DNA from: Deltaproteobacteria bacterium | GTDB taxonomy: Bacteria; Desulfobacterota; GWC2-55-46; UBA9637 | Length of the DNA stretch: 6,522 nucleotides | Assembly: GCA_016234985.1 (NCBI GenBank) | Contig: JACRNK010000272.1 | Coordinates: 1 to 6,522, forward strand | Direction: 5' to 3' | Shown here: one piece after another, positions 1-5,180 of the stretch | How the letters are laid out: every line of letters begins with the position of its first letter | Position numbering within the stretch: position 1 is the stretch's first letter | Made by a program: the position numbers and the translations under genes | Notes under the pieces: generated by a model | What the model was told of the DNA's origin: nothing | Databases searched by the model: none | The model's input: the letters and a program-made list of their open reading frames with translations, nothing else

Positions 1-591
1 TGAAAATTTTATTCGTGTAGATGGAAGAAGCTTTGCCGTCCCGTAATAGGAGAAATCATCTGCCCCTTTTGGGATGAGCGTCGCATCTATATTCACGGCC
101 TCGTATTTTATCCCACCTTGCAAAAACTCATCTGTCCAATGCGCCTTCCCTGTTTTAATCCTTACCTTTTTTATTGATACGGGAATGTATGTCTCTTTTA
201 AAATCCTTATGATATTGAGCCCGCCGTCAGCCTCTCTTTTGACAAACACATCTGTTCCTGTAATAACCAGATTTTTAACTTCAAATTCTTTATGAACTAT
301 AAGCGGAATAAGGGCAAGGCTTGCCTTTATGGATTCAGCCTTAAAAACAGCATACCCGCCCTCTTTGATTGTAAGACCTCTAAACGATAAACGAGGATAG
401 GGAAGAATCGTCAGGACAAGTCCTTCCAGTTCAATGTTGAGATGGGCGGCTTTCTCAATCTCAGGCAGGAGAAGGTTTTTATAGTTGGTCAGGTCAATCG
501 GGGTATAAAGATAGTAGGCGGACAAGGACAAGAAAAAGGCTAAAAAAATAACGAGGATGAGATAAAGACCTTTTCTCTTTTTATTCCTCAT
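1..591 (-). CDS. AsmA-like / DUF748-type inner-membrane-anchored protein, N-terminal part (3' end beyond window)
   Basis: Translation of the minus strand gives 197 uninterrupted residues that run off the left edge, so only the N-terminus is seen. A basic start (MRNKKRKG) is followed by one hydrophobic segment at about residues 9-29. Next come a Pro-rich stretch containing LPYPRLSFRGLTI (63-75) and alternating beta-strand-like segments (AESIKASLALIPL, then EFEVKNLVITG). This order, with one N-terminal anchor and then the motif 'sets of basis functions' typical of AsmA N-termini, is what AsmA/TamB-like proteins show. Those are periplasm-spanning proteins implicated in envelope assembly and phospholipid transfer. 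The ATG at 589-591 is used here. An in-frame TTG at 595-597 lies 9 nt from an AGGAG (607-611), a better spacing than the 15 nt to the ATG, so the true protein may be two residues longer. It is separated from the upstream DUF3047 gene by a terminator-like repeat and probably has its own promoter. The substrate cannot be inferred from this fragment. Confidence 0.75.
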   Translation of the reverse strand, partial: MRNKKRKGLYLILVIFLAFFLSLSAYYLYTPIDLTNYKNLLLPEIEKAAHLNIELEGLVLTILPYPRLSFRGLTIKEGGYAVFKAESIKASLALIPLIVHKEFEVKNLVITGTDVFVKREADGGLNIIRILKETYIPVSIKKVRIKTGKAHWTDEFLQGGIKYEAVNIDATLIPKGADDFSYYGTAKLLPSTRIKFS

Positions 592-633
592 TATCAAAGA
601 CGGGCACTCCTGAAGAAAAGGATGGCTTACGCT

Positions 634-663
634 TATATATTTTCGGATTGGAAAAGATGTCTA
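634..663 (-). promoter_or_regulatory. Candidate sigma70-type promoter of the AsmA-like gene
   Basis: On the minus strand TAGACA (658-663, five of six matches to the -35 consensus) is followed after 18 bp by TATATA (634-639). Transcription would begin near 627, about 30 nt before the candidate start codons, leaving room for the AGGAG at 607-611. It lies downstream of the hairpin terminator of the preceding gene, where a fresh promoter would be needed. The assignment rests only on motif spacing. Confidence 0.35.
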
Positions 664-679
664 ATAAATTGTCATGTTT

Positions 680-733
680 GTAGCTTGCCCATTTATGGGC
701 GTTTTTAAAAAAGCCGATAAATCGGCAGACTAC
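680..733. repeat. Palindromic double-hairpin repeat bounded by GTAG/CTAC (REP/BIME-like)
   Basis: The element has inverted symmetry. GTAG (680-683), three bases, hairpin GCCCATTTATGGGC (687-700), a T5A6 centre (702-712), hairpin GCCGATAAATCGGC (713-726), three bases and CTAC (730-733). Read from either end, each half is GTAG-N3-GCC(C/G)A-TTTA-TSGGC. A GTAG foot next to a hairpin is the known signature of REP sequences mobilised by RAYT (Y1/HUH) transposases, and two REPs in opposite orientation make a BIME. No RAYT gene is in the window, so membership of such a family is an inference. A third, degenerate unit follows at 747-767. Confidence 0.6.
705..726 (-). terminator. Factor-independent terminator of the DUF3047 gene
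   Basis: On the minus strand GCCGA-TTTA-TCGGC forms a perfect 5-bp stem with a 4-base loop (713-726), followed directly by six T residues (712 down to 707). It lies 33 bp after the stop codon of the DUF3047 gene at 759. The opposite hairpin (687-700) followed by G and five T (702-706) gives a matching plus-strand terminator, although no plus-strand gene lies to its left. The structure is shared with the double-hairpin repeat. Confidence 0.55.
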
Positions 734-746
734 GAAAAATTATTAT

Positions 747-767
747 GTAGCGCGCCCATTAGTCTGC
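747..767. repeat. Third, degenerate GTAG repeat unit overlapping the DUF3047 stop codon
   Basis: GTAGCGCGCCCATTAG (747-762) closely resembles GTAGCTTGCCCATTTA at 680-695, with the same spacing from the GTAG foot. Its right part, TAGTCTGC (760-767), is the exact reverse complement of GCAGACTA (725-732) at the end of the first repeat, so the segment looks like a chimera of both arms. The minus-strand stop codon TAA (759-761) and the last two codons of the DUF3047 gene fall inside it. Confidence 0.45.
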
Positions 768-1442
768 TGATAGAGAGATGTCTCCAAAAAAACTTTCTGC
801 GCTGCTTTTCGTATCGTCAGAATCTATCATAAGCGCAATGCTTCCCACCGCAGGAGGCTCTTCGTTAAACAATCTTTTATAGTCCTCGTAAACATTCCGC
901 TTTTCTGAAAACCATTTTCCAATATCCTTTGCCCCGCTTTTAACAACAATATATTTGGTTGTTGACAGTTTTGCGCTTGTCACTTCGCTTCCAACCGGCG
1001 CATTGCTGTCCCATATATAGCCCAGCATCCTGCTGTTTATTTGCGACGGAAACTTTGGAAAAACAACATATATCTGGGCAGCCTGGTCATCGGTATTCTT
1101 ATTTCTGACATCTCCTCCAGGAGGGATTTTTGTCACCTTCCATTTCCAATTTAAAAAAGGAGACTCCTTTATATTCAGGGTGATTTCCTTATACAGGGCT
1201 GTGGAAGCGCCGTTACTTTTTAAACACAATACTTCATGGCCCGTATTGTCAGATATAATTTGCGCGTCTGCCTTTCCCTTCCATTCCTTGATCCGCCAGT
1301 CTGACGGCACAGTCCCTTCTTTCAACCCGCTGAAAAGGGCGACCATCAGGACAGACCCCTGCGCCGCAACAATGGAAAACGCCGCAAGAGAGCAGGATAT
1401 AATGAAGATGCTTATGCAAAATATTTTTTTGGCCATTTTCAT
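759..1442 (-). CDS. Exported DUF3047 family protein
   Basis: This 227-residue protein has an N-terminal signal peptide: MKMAKK, a hydrophobic run to about residue 26 and a likely signal peptidase I site after IVAA (about 27/28), so it should act in the periplasm or beyond. The mature part matches my recollection of DUF3047: a Trp-rich strand LNWKWKV (97-103), PPGGDVRNKNTDDQAA (107-122), IYVVFP (124-129), YIVVKSG (164-170), GKWFSEKRNVYEDY (175-188) and IALMIDSDDT (202-211). The family has no established function; the fold looks like a beta-sandwich. The ATG at 1440-1442 is chosen because GAGGA (1449-1453) lies 6 nt upstream of it. A TTG at 1448 would add two residues but directly abuts that site. 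It has its own promoter candidate, and its last codons lie in a GTAG repeat. Confidence 0.85.
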   Translation of the reverse strand: MKMAKKIFCISIFIISCSLAAFSIVAAQGSVLMVALFSGLKEGTVPSDWRIKEWKGKADAQIISDNTGHEVLCLKSNGASTALYKEITLNIKESPFLNWKWKVTKIPPGGDVRNKNTDDQAAQIYVVFPKFPSQINSRMLGYIWDSNAPVGSEVTSAKLSTTKYIVVKSGAKDIGKWFSEKRNVYEDYKRLFNEEPPAVGSIALMIDSDDTKSSAESFFGDISLSAD

Positions 1443-1471
1443 GCCCAATCCTCGTTTAACCTATTATTTTT

Positions 1472-1500
1472 ATTATATCCAATATCGTCAATATATGCAA
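1472..1500 (-). promoter_or_regulatory. Sigma70-type promoter of the DUF3047 gene
   Basis: On the minus strand a perfect TATAAT (1472-1477) stands 17 bp from TTGCAT (1495-1500), starting immediately after the isomerase stop codon. An overlapping second possibility is TTGACG (1486-1491), 17 bp, AATAAT (1463-1468). Both predict a short leader of roughly 15-25 nt before the ribosome-binding site and ATG at 1442. The AT-rich 58-bp gap shows no terminator hairpin for the upstream gene, so read-through from it is also possible. Confidence 0.5.
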
Positions 1501-2118
1501 CTATTCAATTATCTTAACCTTCATCTCCACCCTCTCGTTAGGAAGGTCTCTTGAGTCCCTCGGAAGGTTGACGATTTTATCCGCTGCGTCCATTCCATTA
1601 ACAACTTCGCCGAAGACCGTGTACTGGTTATCAAGAAATGTAGAATCCTTAACCACTATAAAAAACTGCGAGCCGGCGCTGTCCGGATGCTGCGACCTTG
1701 CCATCGACAATATGCCCCTTTTGTGGCTCATCTTGTTAAATTCAGCCTTAACATTATAGCCCGGACCGCCGGCGCCATAAATGTTTTTATTCGGCCCCTT
1801 TGTATTCGGATCGCCACCCTGAATCATAAAACCAGGTATAACCCTGTGAAATATCGTGCCGTCATAAAAGCCCTCTTTTGCGAGCTTTATAAAATTTTTC
1901 ACATGATCCGGCGCAACATCAGGATAAAATTTTATCTCCATATTGCCATGCTTTGTTTCAATAACCGCCTTTGTGGTCTTTGATTTTTCCACCTTGTTTT
2001 CTCCTTTTGCCTCTTTTTTTTCTGCAGCAAGACATGTATTGAAAGATGTAACAACAAAAAACGGAATCGCTAAAATTGCTGCCCACAGTTTAAGAATGTT
2101 TCGAAGCCTAATAGTCAT
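1501..2118 (-). CDS. Exported cyclophilin-type peptidyl-prolyl cis-trans isomerase
   Basis: This enzyme interconverts cis and trans Xaa-Pro bonds and should assist folding of exported proteins. The 205 residues begin with a signal peptide (basic MTIRLRNILK, hydrophobic core to about 30, likely cleavage after LAA at 32), then a Lys/Glu-rich linker (33-50). The cyclophilin domain is about residues 51-205. The catalytic core is visible: FHRVIPGFMIQGGD (90-103) with the active-site Arg92, MARSQ (139-143), SAGSQFFIV (147-155) and YTVFGEV (166-172). The position matching human cyclophilin A Trp121 is Phe161, a common bacterial state linked to low cyclosporin sensitivity. ATG at 2116-2118 has AGGAGG (2125-2130) 6 nt upstream. 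It follows thrC by 42 bp on the same strand, which suggests co-transcription rather than a shared pathway. It belongs to the PpiA/PpiB group; I give no symbol because the subtype is not certain. Confidence 0.95.
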   Translation of the reverse strand: MTIRLRNILKLWAAILAIPFFVVTSFNTCLAAEKKEAKGENKVEKSKTTKAVIETKHGNMEIKFYPDVAPDHVKNFIKLAKEGFYDGTIFHRVIPGFMIQGGDPNTKGPNKNIYGAGGPGYNVKAEFNKMSHKRGILSMARSQHPDSAGSQFFIVVKDSTFLDNQYTVFGEVVNGMDAADKIVNLPRDSRDLPNERVEMKVKIIE

Positions 2119-2160
2119 ATATCTCCTCCTTGTAATGGATTTGTTTTTATAAACTCTACT

Positions 2161-3237
2161 CTACGGCTTAAACCCCAAAACTTTTACAACCTTTTCCAAA
2201 TCAGGCGGCACAGTAACAGGCTTTTCAGATGATTTTATCGCCGTATCCGGATCTTTCAGGCCATGCCCTGTTAATGTGCAGACAATCATATCGCCATTTT
2301 TGAAAATACCCTTTTTATGTATCTTTATCACACCAGCCAAAGATGCGGCAGACGCAGGCTCGCAGAACACACCTTCTCTTGCAAGGAGTTTATATGCATA
2401 AATGATTTCATCGTCAGACACCATATCTATTGCCCCGCCTGATTCATCCCTTGCCTTCACCGCGGCCTCCCAGCTTGAGGGGTTGCCGATTCGTATAGCC
2501 GATGCAACTGTCTCAGGGTTTTTCACCGGGCGCCCCATTACAATAGGCGCAGCGCCCTCTGCCTCAAACCCCATCATCTTTGGAAGCGTTTTTATAATTC
2601 CCTTTTCTTTAAACTCCTTGTAGCCTTTCCAGTATGCGGTTATATTTCCTGCATTGCCTACCGGCAAAAAATGATAAGTCGGCGCAAATCCAAGTTGGTT
2701 GCATATTTCAAATGCCGCTGTCTTCTGCCCTTCTATCCTGTATGGATTTATTGAATTAACAAGCGTAACAGGGTATGTTTTCGAAACCTCTTTTACGATT
2801 GCCAGCGCATCATCAAAATTGCCCTGTATCTGAATAACCGTTGCGCCGTGCATCATGGCCTGAGAGAGTTTTCCAAGCGCAATCTTACCCTCAGGTATCA
2901 GGACATACGCCCTGAGCCCTCCCCTTGCCGCATATGCTGCCGCAGCTGCGGATGTATTGCCTGTTGAGGCGCATATTATGGCGTGGGAGCCGTCTTCCTT
3001 CGCCTTTGATACAGCCATTGTCATGCCCCTGTCCTTGAAAGAACCGGTTGGATTCAATCCTTCGTATTTTAGGAATATTTTCAATCCGCTCTCAAATATC
3101 CCTTCCATATTAACCGCCTCTATCAAAGGCGTATTTCCTTCTCTTAAGGTGACAACGTTGTCATCCTTGACTTTTGGGAGAAATTCCTGGAATTCTCTGA
3201 TTATTCCATTCCAGATGATGGGTTTTGCTGCCTTCAC
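2161..3237 (-). CDS. thrC: Threonine synthase
   Basis: This PLP enzyme converts O-phospho-L-homoserine to L-threonine and phosphate (EC 4.2.3.1), the last step of cytosolic threonine synthesis. Its 358 residues fit the short Bacillus/Thermus-type enzyme (about 350) rather than the longer E. coli type. Key motifs are EGNTPL (33-38), NPTGSFKDRGM (62-72) with the Schiff-base Lys68, STGNTSAAAA (91-100), the phosphate-binding PVGNAGNI (192-199), FCEPASAAS (291-299) and the terminal TLTGHGLKDP (321-330). The start is GTG (3235-3237), supported by GGAGG (3244-3248) with a 6-nt spacer. Other fold-type II enzymes such as threonine dehydratase or cysteine synthase are less likely because of EGNTPL, TGHGLKDP and overall length. 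hom and thrB are not adjacent in the window. Nothing resembling a leader peptide or T-box is visible upstream. Confidence 0.95.
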   Translation of the reverse strand: MKAAKPIIWNGIIREFQEFLPKVKDDNVVTLREGNTPLIEAVNMEGIFESGLKIFLKYEGLNPTGSFKDRGMTMAVSKAKEDGSHAIICASTGNTSAAAAAYAARGGLRAYVLIPEGKIALGKLSQAMMHGATVIQIQGNFDDALAIVKEVSKTYPVTLVNSINPYRIEGQKTAAFEICNQLGFAPTYHFLPVGNAGNITAYWKGYKEFKEKGIIKTLPKMMGFEAEGAAPIVMGRPVKNPETVASAIRIGNPSSWEAAVKARDESGGAIDMVSDDEIIYAYKLLAREGVFCEPASAASLAGVIKIHKKGIFKNGDMIVCTLTGHGLKDPDTAIKSSEKPVTVPPDLEKVVKVLGFKP

Positions 3238-3278
3238 AAATGTCCTCCAATAAGTTGTAACTCAACCATCGAAAAAAG

Positions 3279-3308
3279 ATATTACGACCAGCTTTGAGTT
3301 TTTTCCAA
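3279..3308 (-). promoter_or_regulatory. Candidate promoter of thrC
   Basis: On the minus strand TTGGAA (3303-3308) is followed after 18 bp by TAATAT (3279-3284), with the thrC GTG 42 bp further on. The 126-bp gap to the SRPBCC gene also holds an imperfect 10-bp direct repeat (AGCTTTGAGT at 3290-3299 and AGCCTTGAGC at 3315-3324, 8 of 10 identical) that overlaps this promoter. There is no strong terminator hairpin in the gap. Motif evidence only. Confidence 0.3.
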
Positions 3309-3363
3309 TGCTAAAGCCTTGAGCTGCGTTAGAAAAGATTAGCAAAACAAGTTTGAAAAGTCA

Positions 3364-3783
3364 TTAAGAATTTTCCAGTTCTTTTTTTACATTCTCCAGT
3401 ATCTCAGAAGCCATTTTTTCCATAAAACCGCTTGCGAAAATATGTGCCAGCTTTTCCATAACTGCGTTCGGAAGATGATATTCCATAGAAAATGCTACCC
3501 TCGTGCCGTTCTTCACCGGCTCCAATACATATGAGCCTGAATTTTGAACGCCTTTTATAGATTGCCACTCGAACCGTTTGGGCTTTATAGATTCGACCAC
3601 TTTTGCATCCCATTCAAATTCAATGCCATAAATACTAACAACCCAATGATATGCTGCTTGTCCTGCGGCTGTAACATTTTTTACAAGGCTTGAATATTTG
3701 GAAAACCCCTCCGGCCTTGCAATAAGGTCAAACACCTTATCAGGCGAAGCCTTTATCTCAACAACCCTTTTTACAATCGGCAT
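3364..3783 (-). CDS. SRPBCC/START-fold protein (COQ10 / polyketide-cyclase-like)
   Basis: The 139-residue protein shows the SRPBCC order. First strand IVKRVVEIKASPDKVFDLIA (3-22), helix-to-strand PEGFSKYSSLVKNV (24-37), paired strands ending in WDAKVVESIKPKRFEW (58-73), then GSYVLEPVKNGTRVAFSMEY (83-102), and a long C-terminal helix (about 105-137) that closes the hydrophobic cavity. Members bind small hydrophobic ligands; COQ10 and RatA are among relatives, but the ligand here is unknown. No signal peptide or membrane segment is seen, so it is probably cytosolic. The start ATG (3781-3783) fits family alignments, but no Shine-Dalgarno sequence precedes it. The frame stays open upstream to an ATG at 3861, which would add an unlikely Ile-rich 26 residues. 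It is divergent from the AhpD-like/arsS pair across 93 bp and may share regulation with it. Confidence 0.8.
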   Translation of the reverse strand: MPIVKRVVEIKASPDKVFDLIARPEGFSKYSSLVKNVTAAGQAAYHWVVSIYGIEFEWDAKVVESIKPKRFEWQSIKGVQNSGSYVLEPVKNGTRVAFSMEYHLPNAVMEKLAHIFASGFMEKMASEILENVKKELENS

Positions 3784-3793
3784 AATGATAATG

Positions 3794-3849
3794 ATAATAG
3801 CATTTTTGAATTGAAGTGCAATATTTAATCTGCTACATTTGGGCATAAT
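3794..3849. promoter_or_regulatory. Divergent promoter region between the SRPBCC gene and the AhpD-like/arsS operon
   Basis: For the plus strand, TTGAAG (3811-3816), 17 bp and TACATT (3834-3839) is one promoter candidate; a CATAAT (3844-3849) is an alternative -10. For the minus strand, TTGCAC (3816-3821), 16 bp and TATTAT (3794-3799) would start transcription only a few bases before the SRPBCC ATG. The two -35 elements would overlap, so a regulator bound here could affect both genes. No convincing operator palindrome for an ArsR-type repressor is seen. Confidence 0.3.
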
Positions 3850-3876
3850 AAAAATCAACATAAAAGGAGAAACTCT

Positions 3877-4209
3877 ATGAACACATATTATGCGCCGGAG
3901 GATTTGTCTAAATTTCCTACAATCGGCGAAGGCGCGCCAGAACTGTGGAAGAAATTTTCAGAATGGTATGGCGCAGTATTTGCCGAAGGCGCCCTTTCTG
4001 AAAGGGAAAAGGCCCTGATTGCCCTTGCAGTCGCCCACGCTGTGCAGTGTCCTTACTGCATAGATGCATACACACAGACATGCCTTGAAAAGGGTTCAAA
4101 TGAGGAGCAGATGACAGAGGCTGTTCATGTGGCAGCAGCCATAAGAGGAGGTGCATCGCTGGTTCACGGCGTGCAGATGAAAAATGCCGCAAAAAAGGTT
4201 TCTCTGTGA
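3877..4209 (+). CDS. AhpD-like / carboxymuconolactone decarboxylase-family protein, arsenosugar-associated
   Basis: The 110-residue protein is an all-helical AhpD/CMD-fold member with SEREKALIALAVAHAVQCPYCIDAYT (from residue 41). Its redox motif CPYC is at Cys58-Cys61. Classical AhpD has a His four residues after the second Cys; here that position is Tyr65, and a His stands at 54. The second helix carries EAVHVAAAIRGGASLVHG (81-98). Small CMD-fold proteins with CPYCIDAYT are known as arsenosugar biosynthesis-associated peroxidase-like proteins, some of them selenoproteins, and they sit next to arsS as here. The Cys form is present in this gene. ATG at 3877 has AAGGAG (3864-3869) 7 nt upstream. 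Its stop overlaps the arsS start (GTGA), so the two should be translationally coupled. Its exact reaction is unproven. Confidence 0.88.
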   Translation: MNTYYAPEDLSKFPTIGEGAPELWKKFSEWYGAVFAEGALSEREKALIALAVAHAVQCPYCIDAYTQTCLEKGSNEEQMTEAVHVAAAIRGGASLVHGVQMKNAAKKVSL

Positions 4210-5168
4210 CTCTCAAACCTTTTGACGCAGCATTATCGGAAAGCAAACTCTATCCGCTGACCGCAACCGGCATAACAGTTTTTCAGGTGAATATCGGCAA
4301 GCTCTGCAATCAAGCCTGCAAACATTGCCATGTTGAGGCAGGGCCGGGCAGAAAAGAAACCATGCCGAAACAGATAATGCAGGCCTGTTTGGAAGCGCTG
4401 GAAAAAACGGACATCCCGACCGTTGATATAACAGGCGGGGCGCCTGAAATGAATCCCGATTTTAAATGGTTCGTAAAAGAATTTAGAAATAGAAACCGTC
4501 ATGTCATGGTTCGCTCAAACCTGACAATCCTTGTTGAGCCTGATTATAAAAACCTTGCCGAATTCTTTGCAGAAAACAGGGTGGAGGTGGTTGCGTCCCT
4601 TCCCTATTATTCTGAACAAACCGCAGACAGGCAGCGCGGGGCAGGTGTTTTCAAGAAATCATTAGAGGCTCTAAAAAGGCTCAATGGCATCGGCTACGGC
4701 AGAGAAGATTCCGGCCTTGTTTTGAATCTTGTCTATAACCCGGCAGGGGCGTTTCTTCCCCCTTCCCAGAAATCCCTTGAAGCAGATTTTAAAAGAGAGT
4801 TATTGAAAAGACATGGCATCATATTTAACAACCTTTACACAATTACAAATATGCCCGTCGGACGCTTTTTGAATTATCTCAATGCATCCGAAAATTACGA
4901 CGGATATATGGAGAAACTCATCTCCAGCTACAATCCGAACGCAGCTTCGCAGGCAATGTGCAGATATACACTATCAGTAGCATGGGATGGCTCTCTCTAT
5001 GACTGCGACTTCAACCAGATGCTTGGAATGAAGGTAAACCACGGAGCACCTTCAAACATTAAAGAATTTGATTTGAATAAGCTCTGCAACAGGCGCATTG
5101 CAACAGGCATCCACTGCTACGGCTGCACAGCAGGGGCAGGCTCAAGCTGCGGCGGGGCAGTGGCATAA
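4206..5168 (+). CDS. arsS: Arsenosugar biosynthesis radical SAM protein ArsS
   Basis: This 320-residue radical SAM enzyme has the 4Fe-4S-binding motif CNQACKHC (Cys34, Cys38, Cys41) within VNIGKLCNQACKHCHVEAGP (28-47), followed by the SAM-binding ITGGAPEMNP (75-84). The C-terminal DUF3641-type domain carries further cysteines: MCRYTLSV (Cys252), YDCDFN (Cys267), Cys294 and HCYGCTAGAGSSCGG (Cys304, Cys307, Cys315). This whole layout is that of ArsS, which in cyanobacteria joins an S-adenosylmethionine-derived 5'-deoxyadenosyl group to dimethylarsenite made by ArsM on the way to arsenosugars. Many homologues use selenocysteine in the C-terminal part; here all seen positions are Cys. The start GTG (4206-4208) overlaps the TGA of the upstream gene by four bases; the next in-frame ATG would delete the cluster motif. 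ArsM is not in the window. The substrate is inferred from the family, not shown. Confidence 0.93.
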   Translation: MTLKPFDAALSESKLYPLTATGITVFQVNIGKLCNQACKHCHVEAGPGRKETMPKQIMQACLEALEKTDIPTVDITGGAPEMNPDFKWFVKEFRNRNRHVMVRSNLTILVEPDYKNLAEFFAENRVEVVASLPYYSEQTADRQRGAGVFKKSLEALKRLNGIGYGREDSGLVLNLVYNPAGAFLPPSQKSLEADFKRELLKRHGIIFNNLYTITNMPVGRFLNYLNASENYDGYMEKLISSYNPNAASQAMCRYTLSVAWDGSLYDCDFNQMLGMKVNHGAPSNIKEFDLNKLCNRRIATGIHCYGCTAGAGSSCGGAVA

Positions 5169-5180
5169 ATTGCTCTCCCT

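Noticed and set aside
1446..1448. TTG at 1448 as the start of the DUF3047 gene.
   Set aside because: It directly abuts the GAGGA sequence with no spacer, while the ATG at 1442 has a proper 6-nt spacer.
1180..2152. Several plus-strand open frames opposite the DUF3047 and isomerase genes.
   Set aside because: They are antisense to clearly conserved coding sequences, have no family-like motifs and lack good ribosome-binding sites.
3252..3264. GTTG-TAACT-CAAC small inverted repeat upstream of thrC as a terminator or operator.
   Set aside because: The stem is only 4 bp with no T-tract, well within what chance allows.
3404..3613. Minus-strand frame inside the SRPBCC gene that might indicate a frameshift.
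   Set aside because: The SRPBCC frame itself is intact from 3783 to the stop at 3364 with a complete fold; the other frame is a shadow.
4207..4209. TGA ending the AhpD-like gene as a possible selenocysteine codon, since homologues can be selenoproteins.
   Set aside because: The protein already has the normal family length and its CxxC is intact. Reading on through the TGA gives unrelated residues and a second TGA after 17 codons, and the arsS start overlaps here.
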